Below, piece after piece: positions 1-6,771 of a stretch of 25,871 nucleotides of DNA (positions within the stretch are counted from its first letter, which is position 1; each line of letters begins with the position of its first letter). The notes under the pieces were generated by a model that saw nothing but the letters and a program-made list of their open reading frames with translations, did no database searches and was not told the DNA's origin. The stretch comes from Treponema sp. GTDB lineage: Bacteria > Spirochaetota > Spirochaetia > Treponematales > Treponemataceae. The translations under genes were made by a program, and so were the position numbers. The DNA is taken from the NCBI GenBank assembly GCA_024691105.1, contig JAILNY010000097.1:1-25871 (forward strand), written 5' to 3'.

Positions 1-1
1 C

Positions 2-670
2 TGGAAAAATGGTGAAGTGCGAATCTCTATTCTGGGATTTGAAAATCAAACTTGTCCAGATAAGGTTATGCCACTTCGTATAATCAGCTACGATGGCGCA
101 TCTTATAAACAGCAGCTTTTGGATAAAAAAGCAAAGCAGCGGTATCCGGTTACGACAATTGTTTTGTATTTTGGTACAAAAGAAAAATGGTCTGAGCCAA
201 AGAATTTGCTTGGCTGCTTTAAAGTACCGGAAGAACTTAAACCATTTGTAAATGATTATAAAATAAATGTCTTTAATATTGCCTGGTTGAGCGATAAAAC
301 AATAGAAATGTTTCAGAGCGATTTTAAGATTGTTGCAAAATACTTTCAGACTGTCAGGCTTAAAAAAGATTACAAAGGTTCAACAGAAGAAATTAAACAT
401 GTGGATGCACTTCTAAAAATGTTATCTGCTTTAACAGGTGACAATTCTTTTGAAGAGGTATATAATGAAGGTAACTTAAAGAAAGGAGGTGTTACTATGT
501 GCGAAGTTGTTGAAAAAATTAAGAATGAAGGAAAACTTGCAGGAAAAGCTGAACTAGTAAAGAAAATGCTCGATGCTAAACTTGTAAACGAACAGCAGAT
601 AGCAGACCTTCTTAAGATATCTGTAAAAGAAGTAAAAAAAATTGCCTCTAAGGTGCCTGTACAGGCTTAA
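2..670 (+). CDS. Rpn-family recombination-promoting nuclease/putative transposase, 5'-truncated by window edge
   Basis: The frame is open to the left edge, so the true start lies outside; the GTG at 17 is only an internal codon. The visible part reads WKNGEVRISILGFENQT near the start and MPLRIISYDGASYKQQL after it. The E-x-Q of ENQT fits the catalytic strand of PD-(D/E)XK enzymes of the Rpn/transposase_31 group, and the following PLR-YDG-Y block is typical of that group. The C-terminal third is a charged helical region (NEGKLAGKAELVKKML) ending in a short helix-turn-helix-like segment (QQIADLLKISVKEVKKIA), also usual for the group. Rpn proteins are DNA endonucleases that promote RecA-independent recombination, and genomes often carry many copies. 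A second, broken member of the group lies at 24720-25466, but it is clearly a different subtype. Family call is firm; biological role is unknown. Confidence 0.75.
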   Translation, partial: WKNGEVRISILGFENQTCPDKVMPLRIISYDGASYKQQLLDKKAKQRYPVTTIVLYFGTKEKWSEPKNLLGCFKVPEELKPFVNDYKINVFNIAWLSDKTIEMFQSDFKIVAKYFQTVRLKKDYKGSTEEIKHVDALLKMLSALTGDNSFEEVYNEGNLKKGGVTMCEVVEKIKNEGKLAGKAELVKKMLDAKLVNEQQIADLLKISVKEVKKIASKVPVQA

Positions 671-699
671 TCAAATATATTTTAATCTTGGATAATTTT

Positions 700-1461
700 C
701 TATCTCAATTCCGAATCGGAAACAAATGTCTTTGCATATTCAACAAGTTCGGTAAGCTGAGCGTCTGTGTAAGGCGTGATGTTGTTATAAGAAGGATCAA
801 GGCAGTTTTCGTTACGGAACTGAGCAAAGCGCCAGGTCGCATCATTGGGCAAAAGAGAAGCCATGTTTTTAATGTCTTCTTTTGTTACAAGGCCTGGAAC
901 TAAAACTGTGCGTATTTCATAATTTTCTTTTCCAAGTACCTGTGCAATTTTTATTGATTCTGTTAAAAGTCCTTTTATATCTGCGCTTTCAAAATTTGAT
1001 GTAAGGTGAATATCATTTTTATAACGCTCAGGGCTTGTTTTAATATCCATTGCAATAAAGTCCGGACGTGTTAAAGGATCATCCATAATTTTTTTTAAGA
1101 TGAGCGGAAGAGTTCCGTTTGTATCAAGCTTGATTTTTGCGCCGAGCGATTTTGCGCGCTTAATCAGTTCTGGTGTTACGGGATTTAAAAGCGGTTCGCC
1201 GCCTGAGATTACAAGGCCTTCGATTACGTTTTTTCTTTTGAAAAGATGTTCAAGGACCTGGACGGGCGAAACAAAGTCTGCTTTGTTCTGCGCTTCGTTA
1301 AGAAGTGGTGTGCCGATGACTAACTCTGCGTTGTAGCAGTATGGACAGCGCAGGTTGCAGCCACGTAAAAAATAAGTGGCTGCAACTCGCCCGGGAAAAT
1401 CTACAAGAGTTGTCTTTATTAAAACGCCTGCAGGTTTTGTTAAAAGTTCATCGGTACTCAT
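700..1461 (-). CDS. nrdG: Anaerobic ribonucleoside-triphosphate reductase activating protein (radical SAM glycyl-radical activase)
   Basis: A 253-residue radical SAM enzyme. The CX3CX2C cluster motif CNLRCPYC (C35, C39, C42) follows a DFPGRVAATYFLRG segment, and the SAM-binding GGEP motif is at 87-90. This matches the longer NrdG type that activates class III reductases. It would use a 4Fe-4S cluster and S-adenosylmethionine to abstract hydrogen from the glycine of its partner. Here that glycine is probably G37 of the small protein encoded just upstream (1491-2030), because NrdD lacks it. The gap to that gene is 29 nt, so the two are likely co-transcribed from the NrdR-box promoter region at 2031-2133. 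The ATG start has no clear Shine-Dalgarno sequence, which fits translation coupled to the upstream gene. It converges on the Rpn gene at the left edge, with no obvious terminator between. Confidence 0.93.
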   Translation of the reverse strand: MSTDELLTKPAGVLIKTTLVDFPGRVAATYFLRGCNLRCPYCYNAELVIGTPLLNEAQNKADFVSPVQVLEHLFKRKNVIEGLVISGGEPLLNPVTPELIKRAKSLGAKIKLDTNGTLPLILKKIMDDPLTRPDFIAMDIKTSPERYKNDIHLTSNFESADIKGLLTESIKIAQVLGKENYEIRTVLVPGLVTKEDIKNMASLLPNDATWRFAQFRNENCLDPSYNNITPYTDAQLTELVEYAKTFVSDSELR

Positions 1462-1490
1462 TGACAGCCACTATTAAAGATAAAGGTCAG

Positions 1491-2030
1491 TTATGCGATT
1501 GCAACAGCTGGTTCAAAGATTGCAGTAAGTTCTTCTACACTGTGACCACGTGCAATTTCTTTGTGTGCTTCGTTGTATACGATTACAGTTGGAGCTGCAA
1601 AAACGCCTTTGAGGGCTGCTTCGTCAAGTCCTTCTGGTGTATCAACGTCAATCATATTACCTTTAAGGTTTACGTTTGCCATGTAAGCTTTTACTGGAGG
1701 ACAGTTAGGGCAGGTCTTTCTTACGAAAATATCATAAGAAGCAATTTCGTTAGATGCAACTGTGTTTTCTGTCTTTGCTTCTGCCTTTACTGTTTTTGGA
1801 GCTGCGGCTTTTGCATAAGTCTTTCCGTCATAGCGGTTAGAATCTTCGAGAGTGAACATTTTTCTGTGCTTAAATTCATCAGCCTTACCTTTGTTCCAGT
1901 TGCGGACTGCACGGTAATAACCTACGATGCGTGCGTATACTTCTGTCTGTGTTCCATGAACATCGTTAAGTTCGTTCTGAACCTGTGCGATTTCAGCTTC
2001 TACCTGGCTTATTGTGCGCTCATTTGTCAT
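1491..2030 (-). CDS. Stand-alone glycyl-radical domain of class III ribonucleotide reductase fused to a thioredoxin/glutaredoxin-like domain
   Basis: 179 residues. The frame can be extended to a TTG at 2051, but ATG at 2030 is the likely start: GGAGGAG lies 9 nt before it and would otherwise be inside the coding region. Residues 4-26 are a heptad-like helix. Residues 30-60 (EVYARIVGYYRAVRNWNKGK, then a conserved DEF-R-F stretch) match the C-terminal glycyl-radical segment of NrdD, with G37 in RIVGY as the expected radical site. Residues 72-95 are an Ala/Lys/Glu/Thr-rich linker. Residues 97-175 form a thioredoxin-fold domain with the CPNC redox motif at 107-110 and a probable cis-Pro at 147 (AAPTVIV). 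The preceding NrdD lacks exactly this glycyl segment. I infer that this protein completes the reductase, carries the radical and supplies electrons. The sequence matches are clear; the assembly model is inference. Confidence 0.85.
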   Translation of the reverse strand: MTNERTISQVEAEIAQVQNELNDVHGTQTEVYARIVGYYRAVRNWNKGKADEFKHRKMFTLEDSNRYDGKTYAKAAAPKTVKAEAKTENTVASNEIASYDIFVRKTCPNCPPVKAYMANVNLKGNMIDVDTPEGLDEAALKGVFAAPTVIVYNEAHKEIARGHSVEELTAIFEPAVAIA

Positions 2031-2054
2031 AATTTGTTTCTCCTCCCACAAATT

Positions 2055-2112
2055 ATAATAAATATAGTGTTTTTTGATTAAACAATCAAGTAAATAACAC
2101 TATATTTAGTAT
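2055..2112. promoter_or_regulatory. NrdR-box pair upstream of the glycyl-radical/redoxin gene
   Basis: Two 16-bp sites, 2055-2070 (ending TATAGTGT) and 2097-2112 (ACACTATATTTAGTAT), match the NrdR box. They are embedded in a perfect 12-bp inverted repeat (AAATATAGTGTT at 2060-2071, AACACTATATTT at 2096-2107). The start-to-start distance is again 42 bp. The pair sits in the 103-nt gap between nrdD and the small gene, so it should control a second transcript carrying the glycyl-radical gene and nrdG. I could not identify convincing -35 and -10 elements here. Confidence 0.78.
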
Positions 2113-2133
2113 CGTTATTAGTCTTTAAATTCT

Positions 2134-4245
2134 TTAGGCATTTTTTGCCTGTAACATTCTTTTTTCTTCTTCAAGCTCTGCAAGGCGTTTTTTAAGTTCC
2201 ATTTCACGCTCTGCCTTACATTTTGGACATTCAAATACCTGTCCGCTCAAATAGCCGTGGATGTGGCAGATTGAGTATGTAGGCGAGATTGTAAAGAACG
2301 GAATGCGGTAGTTGTGCGAGATGTTCTTGATAAGCTCTCCGCATGACTTCCAGTCCTTGATAGATTCACCCATAAATACATGGAACATTGTTCCACCTGT
2401 GTATTTAGTCTGAAGTGCTTCCTGGTGATCGAGTGCTTCAAATACGTCTGCTGTGTAATCAACAGGGAGCTGGCTTGAGTTTGTATAATACGGATCATCG
2501 ACACCGCTTGTGATGATGTCCGGGAACTGTTCCTTGTCATGGCGTGCAAGACGGTAAGAAGTTGATTCTGCTGGAGTTGCTTCGAGGTTGAAAAGATCTC
2601 CTGTTTCTTCCTGATAATCCTGCATGCGCTCTCTCATGTGCTGCAAAACTTTTTCGGCAAATGCTTTTCCTTTAGGGTCTGCAATGTTTACTCCAAGGAA
2701 GTTGAGACAACATTCGTTCATACCGCACAAACCGATTGTGTTAAAGTGGTTTGTGAGTGTTTTAAGATAGCGCTTTGTATATGGGAAAAGTCCGCCGTCA
2801 TAAAGGCGCTGAATAACTTTTCTTTTTGCACAAAGACTTTCTTTTGCAAGGTCCATGAGGTAGTCAAGACGTTTGTAGAATTCGTCTTCGTTTTTTGCAA
2901 GGTATCCGATCTGCGGCATGTTGATTGTTACAACGCCTAAAGACCCTGTAAACTCGTCTGCACCAAAAAGACCACCACCACGACGGCGGAGTTCGCGCTT
3001 GTCAAGCTGGAGACGGCAGCACATTGAACGTACGTCGTTTGGATTAAGGTCAGAGTTTACAAAGTTCTGGAAGTTTGGTGTTCCGTACTGAGCTGTCATT
3101 GTAAACAAAAGCTTTGCGTTTTCTGAAGTCCAGTCAAAGTCCTTTGTAATATTGTATGTCGGAATAGGGTATGCAAAGCCGCGGCCTTCTGCATCACCTT
3201 CGATCATAAGCTCGATGAATACTTTGTTGATAAGATCCATTTCTTTCTGACAGTCACCGTATGTATAATCCTGTTCTTTTCCGCCGACGATTGCCTTTTT
3301 GTTTTTAAGGTCTTCAGGACATACCCAGTCGAGGGTGATGTTTGTAAACGGAGCCTGTGAACCCCAGCGGCTTGGTGTGTTTACGCCGTAGATGTAAGAC
3401 TGAATGCACTGGCGAACCTGTTTTTCGTTGAGCTTGTCTGCACGGATAAATGGTGCAAGATAAGTATCAAAAGAAGAGAATGCCTGAGCACCAGCCCATT
3501 CATTCTGCATGATTCCAAGAAAGTTTACAATCTGGTTTACGAGTGTAGAAAGGTGAGTTGCAGGACTTGATGTAATCTTGTCTGTAACGCCACCTAAGCC
3601 TTCCTGGATAAGCTGACGGAGTGACCATCCTGCGCAGTATCCTGAGAACATAGAAAGGTCATGGATATGGAAAGCTGCTGTTTTGTGAGCTTCTTTTACT
3701 TCTTTTGAATAGATATTGTTAAGCCAGTAGTTGGCTGTAATTGTTCCTGAGTTATGGAGAATAAGTCCACCAAGTGAGAAGTTAACGTTTGCGTTTTCGT
3801 TTACACGCCAGTCGCTCTGTCCCAGGTAACCGTCCATTGTCTTGTTGATGTCAATCATAAGATTCTTTGCATCGCGGACTGCTTCGTGGCGTGCGCGGTA
3901 AAGAATATATGCCTTTGCAATTTCTACTTCCTGATTTTCGATAAGTGCATTTTCAACAAGATCCTGAATTTCTTCGATTGCAGGAATAGAATGTGCTCTG
4001 CGCCCCGCAAGAAGAAGACGGATCTTTTCTTCTACGCAGTCTGTTAATTTAACTGCCTTTTCCGGATCCGGATACTTTTGAACTGCTTCGATAGCTTTTC
4101 CGATAGCACGTTCAATCTTAGATCTGTCATAAGGTACTATTGAACCTGATCTTTTAACGACAGACTTGATAAAACTCTGTGTCTCCTGGTCCTGAGATGT
4201 TCCGAGAAAACTCTTCCATTCAGGAAATACAGACTGGTTACTCAT
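2134..4245 (-). CDS. nrdD: Anaerobic (class III) ribonucleoside-triphosphate reductase, catalytic chain lacking the glycyl-radical domain
   Basis: 703 residues. An ATP-cone allosteric domain spans about 29-118. The ten-stranded barrel core carries the active-site MCCRLQLD block (C409/C410), the GGGLFGADEFTGSLGVVTIN block and NECCLNFLG. Near the end, SICHIHGYLSGQVFECPKC supplies part of the usual zinc site (C660, C673, C676). A complete NrdD would continue into an R-V-x-GY-x-RPV glycyl-radical segment. This one instead ends in a charged helix (EREMELKKRLAELEEEKRM) and stops. The missing segment is encoded 103 nt downstream as a separate protein with its own ribosome binding site. The enzyme reduces NTPs to dNTPs without oxygen. 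Its start overlaps the end of nrdR by 8 nt, with AGGAGG inside nrdR, so the two genes are translationally linked and share the NrdR-controlled promoter. Confidence 0.93.
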   Translation of the reverse strand: MSNQSVFPEWKSFLGTSQDQETQSFIKSVVKRSGSIVPYDRSKIERAIGKAIEAVQKYPDPEKAVKLTDCVEEKIRLLLAGRRAHSIPAIEEIQDLVENALIENQEVEIAKAYILYRARHEAVRDAKNLMIDINKTMDGYLGQSDWRVNENANVNFSLGGLILHNSGTITANYWLNNIYSKEVKEAHKTAAFHIHDLSMFSGYCAGWSLRQLIQEGLGGVTDKITSSPATHLSTLVNQIVNFLGIMQNEWAGAQAFSSFDTYLAPFIRADKLNEKQVRQCIQSYIYGVNTPSRWGSQAPFTNITLDWVCPEDLKNKKAIVGGKEQDYTYGDCQKEMDLINKVFIELMIEGDAEGRGFAYPIPTYNITKDFDWTSENAKLLFTMTAQYGTPNFQNFVNSDLNPNDVRSMCCRLQLDKRELRRRGGGLFGADEFTGSLGVVTINMPQIGYLAKNEDEFYKRLDYLMDLAKESLCAKRKVIQRLYDGGLFPYTKRYLKTLTNHFNTIGLCGMNECCLNFLGVNIADPKGKAFAEKVLQHMRERMQDYQEETGDLFNLEATPAESTSYRLARHDKEQFPDIITSGVDDPYYTNSSQLPVDYTADVFEALDHQEALQTKYTGGTMFHVFMGESIKDWKSCGELIKNISHNYRIPFFTISPTYSICHIHGYLSGQVFECPKCKAEREMELKKRLAELEEEKRMLQAKNA

Positions 4246-4705
4246 TGTTGGCCCCTCCTAATTTATTAACCTCTTTTATAAATTCATCCAGGTTTTCAAA
4301 GTGCTTGTATACTGAAGCAAAACGAATGTACGCAACTTTGTCGACTGAATTAAGTCTTTTAAGGACTAATTCACCGAGCTCGGATGTAGTTATCTCGCGC
4401 GAAATGCGTCCCTGCATAAATGCCTGGTCTTCTATCTCGCTGACGATGATTTCGATCATCTCAGTAGCAACCGGGCGTTTTTCGAGCGCACGTTCTATGC
4501 CTTTTTCCAGTTTAGAACGGTCAAAAGGCTGGCGTCTTCCGTCTCTTTTAACTACCATAAAAGGTTTTTCTTCGATTTTTTCGTGGCTTGTAAACCTGTA
4601 ACCGCACTGTAAGCATTCACGACGGCGTCTGATGATTTCCCCTTCACCAAGCGTCCTTGACTCAATTACTTTGTCATCGTTATTGCCACAGTTTGGACAT
4701 CGCAT
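4238..4705 (-). CDS. nrdR: Transcriptional repressor NrdR
   Basis: 155 residues, the normal family length. The N-terminal zinc ribbon has C3/C6 (CPNCG) and C31/C34 (CLQCGYRF), followed by the R-R-R-R-E basic stretch and the family sequence TSHEKIE. An ATP-cone occupies about 49-139 (VVKRDGRRQPFDRSKLEKGI, then the ISREITTSEL and VAYIRFASVY blocks). NrdR senses ATP/dATP through the cone and represses ribonucleotide reductase genes by binding paired 16-bp boxes. One such pair overlaps the promoter of this gene and a second lies upstream of the glycyl-radical gene, so both autoregulation and control of the reductase are expected. The ATG at 4705 is preceded by AGGGA. Confidence 0.96.
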   Translation of the reverse strand: MRCPNCGNNDDKVIESRTLGEGEIIRRRRECLQCGYRFTSHEKIEEKPFMVVKRDGRRQPFDRSKLEKGIERALEKRPVATEMIEIIVSEIEDQAFMQGRISREITTSELGELVLKRLNSVDKVAYIRFASVYKHFENLDEFIKEVNKLGGANNE

Positions 4706-4717
4706 ACTTTTTCCCTG

Positions 4718-4775
4718 TTTTTATATCTAGTGTTAAAAGTTTAGTAAATAAATTATACACCACTAGATATGATAC
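4718..4775. promoter_or_regulatory. NrdR-box pair at the nrdR-nrdD promoter
   Basis: Two 16-bp sites, 4718-4733 and 4760-4775, resemble the known NrdR box ACACTATATATAGTGT. The first keeps TATAT-TAGTGT and the second keeps CACTA-ATAT. Their facing halves form a perfect 10-bp inverted repeat (ATATCTAGTG at 4723-4732, CACTAGATAT at 4761-4770). Start-to-start distance is 42 bp, four helical turns. One box lies between the -35 and -10 elements and the other lies in the initially transcribed region, a repressor geometry. Confidence 0.8.
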
Positions 4776-4780
4776 TGCAA
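4752..4780 (-). promoter_or_regulatory. Promoter of the nrdR-nrdD operon
   Basis: Read on the minus strand: -35 TTGCAG (4775-4780), a 17-bp spacer and a perfect -10 TATAAT (4752-4757). Transcription would start near 4745, about 40 nt before the nrdR ATG. The upstream NrdR box fills the spacer almost exactly. Confidence 0.8.
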
Positions 4781-4829
4781 GAGAAAAATAAAAAAGGTGA
4801 ATAAAAAATTTTGCCAAAGTCAAATTTGT

Positions 4830-6614
4830 CTATACAAAATTACGAGCAATCCAGCGCAAAAGATTTAAGAAAGTGACAAATTCTTTAATTTTTGACTTGA
4901 CAACAGGAATTTTTGGAGAAAGCCATATAATTTTGATGTTATAAACAAGAATTACAGCTGTAAAAAGCATTAAAAGCTTTACAAGCCATTCTCCGCCCAG
5001 CAAATAGGCTGTTTTTACGTTTTCATAGACCGGAACTGAGTAAGAAAGGTGTTTTTTTTCAAAAAGCGGAAGGCTTGCAAGGATTCTTCCGGATGGGTCT
5101 GTGACGGCGGTAAAGCCTGAGTTAGTTGAACGGACAAAGGTTGTCCGGTATTCGATGGCGCGGTACCAGGAAATTACATAGTGCTGGTATTCTGCAGACT
5201 TTGTAAGGCTCCAGGAGTCATCTGTTATGTTGACAAAGACTTCGGTTCCAAGCTTTTTAAGTGGACCGCAGATTTCGGGGAAGGCGTCTTCAAAGCAGAT
5301 CGGGGTGCTGATTGTTACCGCGCCGGGGTTAGAAGCGATTTCTGGTGCGCCGGCCTTTGAATCTGTCTCTGACACGGCGCCGGCCTTTGAAGTGGTCTCT
5401 GACACGGCTACAGGTGCGCCTATGCCGCCATTTGTCGGAATATTAAAGACTTTAAACTCGTTTCCGGGTGTCCAGCCAAACGAAAAGCCCAGGATTTTTT
5501 GAAGAGTATCGCGGACAATTTTGTATTGCGTAAACGGCAAAAGTTCTGCAAAAGGTACAAGATGAATTTTTGAATAATAGTCCTGATAATGCCCGTTTTT
5601 ATCAATGAGAATTGCCGCATTACAAAATTCCATCCTTTCAAAGCTTATAACGTACGGAGCGCCGATTATTGCCGGGACCTTTGTTCCTGCGATAAATGGA
5701 AGGAGAGGCGATGCTTCCGGGAACCATTCGTAGTGATCCTGAGCCGTAGGAAACGGATAGCTTAAAATTCCTTCGCTCCAGACTGCAAGATCCGGCTGTT
5801 TTTCCTGCTTGGCAAAATCTTTTATCCCGTCAAGAACAAGAGCTTCGGATTCCATAATTGAAAAGCCGTCATTTGGAGCCTTCCACGGATCGTAGTTTTG
5901 CTGGACAAAAATCGTATTTAAGTATTTTTCGACCTGACGCGGCTTTAAGTACTGGTATGTTCCATAACAGGTTGCCAAAACTGTAAGTAAAAGCAGAGCC
6001 GAAGCTGGCTTTTTTATTTTTTTAAGAGAGCTGGTTATTGCAAAAGTTCCTGCTGTTGCGGCAAAAAAACTGAATAAAAAGGTAATGCCGCGCACTCCTG
6101 TAATGTCTGTAATCTGGGCTAAAAGCTTTAGGTCAAATGCTGTCATAGGGAGAGTTCCCCACGGATATGCTAGAAAGCCTGTGGATTTTGCGCCTTCCCA
6201 AATAGTGTATATTGAAGCAAACCAAAAGATTTTAAAGCTGTCACAAGACAAAAAGCGCTCGTAAGGCGTTTTTACAAGCGACTTTGTTTTTGCAAAGTTA
6301 GGAAGATAAAAAAACAGACCAAAGAACATATGTATTAAGCCTGTTCCTAAGGCAGAAGCTCCTAGGGTAAAAATGGCAAAGTCTTTAAAATGGGCAAGCC
6401 AGAAGCTTGACAGTATATGTGCGGCCGTTGCCTGAACAAAGCACAAAAGACAGGTTCGTTTAAGGCTTTTAGAAGAGTTTAAGGCTATAAAATGAGGAAT
6501 CAGTGAAAAAAGGCCTAAAACAGGAGAGCCAAATTCTATAAGTTCATTTGGAATTGCAAGTGCGAGTAATGCTGCTGATAATAAAACTAAGATTAGCTGC
6601 CTTGATAAGTTCAT
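4830..6614 (-). CDS. lnt: Apolipoprotein N-acyltransferase
   Basis: 594 residues, longer than the roughly 510 of typical Lnt. The N-terminal half (1-220) has several hydrophobic transmembrane segments. A carbon-nitrogen hydrolase domain follows from about 230 and a final membrane helix lies near 545-565. The catalytic triad is present: E281 (LAVWSEG), K349 (YYSKIHLVPF) and C440 (STPICFEDAFPE). The enzyme adds the third acyl chain to the N-terminal cysteine of lipoproteins at the outer face of the inner membrane. Just before the catalytic-cysteine strand there is an unusual Ala/Ser/Glu/Thr/Gly-rich insert with a duplicated unit (residues about 402-422). No Shine-Dalgarno sequence precedes the ATG; a strong promoter places transcription start at or next to it. 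The C-terminal tail extends past the last helix with several Lys residues. Confidence 0.93.
   Translation of the reverse strand: MNLSRQLILVLLSAALLALAIPNELIEFGSPVLGLFSLIPHFIALNSSKSLKRTCLLCFVQATAAHILSSFWLAHFKDFAIFTLGASALGTGLIHMFFGLFFYLPNFAKTKSLVKTPYERFLSCDSFKIFWFASIYTIWEGAKSTGFLAYPWGTLPMTAFDLKLLAQITDITGVRGITFLFSFFAATAGTFAITSSLKKIKKPASALLLLTVLATCYGTYQYLKPRQVEKYLNTIFVQQNYDPWKAPNDGFSIMESEALVLDGIKDFAKQEKQPDLAVWSEGILSYPFPTAQDHYEWFPEASPLLPFIAGTKVPAIIGAPYVISFERMEFCNAAILIDKNGHYQDYYSKIHLVPFAELLPFTQYKIVRDTLQKILGFSFGWTPGNEFKVFNIPTNGGIGAPVAVSETTSKAGAVSETDSKAGAPEIASNPGAVTISTPICFEDAFPEICGPLKKLGTEVFVNITDDSWSLTKSAEYQHYVISWYRAIEYRTTFVRSTNSGFTAVTDPSGRILASLPLFEKKHLSYSVPVYENVKTAYLLGGEWLVKLLMLFTAVILVYNIKIIWLSPKIPVVKSKIKEFVTFLNLLRWIARNFV
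5347..5406 (-). repeat. 30-bp tandem duplication within lnt
   Basis: Two adjacent 30-bp units, 5347-5376 and 5377-5406, share GCGCCGGCCTTTGA at their left ends and TCTCTGACACG at their right ends, with a few differences between. They encode AVSETDSKAG and AVSETTSKAG. The stretch is more GC-rich than its surroundings and does not disturb the frame. Confidence 0.85.
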
Positions 6615-6621
6615 TTTCTAT

Positions 6622-6650
6622 ATTATACATTCACTGCATTAATTTTTCAA
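6622..6650 (-). promoter_or_regulatory. Promoter of lnt, predicting a leaderless mRNA
   Basis: On the minus strand: -35 TTGAAA (6645-6650), 17-bp spacer, -10 TATAAT (6622-6627). Only 7 nt separate the -10 box from the ATG at 6614, so transcription should begin at or within a base or two of the start codon. Confidence 0.72.
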
Positions 6651-6656
6651 TTAAGT

Positions 6657-6685
6657 TTGATTTTATAAAAATCATGGTTTATAAT
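6657..6685 (+). promoter_or_regulatory. Promoter of the GHMP kinase-surE-TPR gene cluster
   Basis: -35 TTGATT (6657-6662), 17-bp spacer, -10 TATAAT (6680-6685). It is divergent from the lnt promoter, with the two -35 elements 6 bp apart. The predicted untranslated leader is about 80 nt. Confidence 0.72.
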
Positions 6686-6771
6686 TATAGTATCTTTTAG
6701 CCGACTTGTTATACAGCAGGTAAAAATAACGGATTTAAGAAGTAAAATTGTAAAATATGGGGTGTGGATTT

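Noticed and set aside
2031..2051. TTG start for the glycyl-radical protein giving seven more residues
   Set aside because: These codons are the ribosome binding site region (GGAGGAG) of the ATG at 2030.
1341..2081. Long plus-strand open frame of 246 codons opposite the nrdG start and the glycyl-radical gene
   Set aside because: Its translation is rich in Cys, Phe and Val without any family motif, and the opposite strand carries clear conserved domains. It is a shadow frame.
2060..2107. 12-bp inverted repeat read as a terminator of nrdD
   Set aside because: The arms are AT-rich, the loop is 24 nt and no T run follows in the direction of transcription. The arms match NrdR boxes instead.
4179..4601. 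Plus-strand open frame across the nrdR/nrdD overlap
   Set aside because: No ribosome site or family motif; both minus-strand genes are strongly supported over the same bases.
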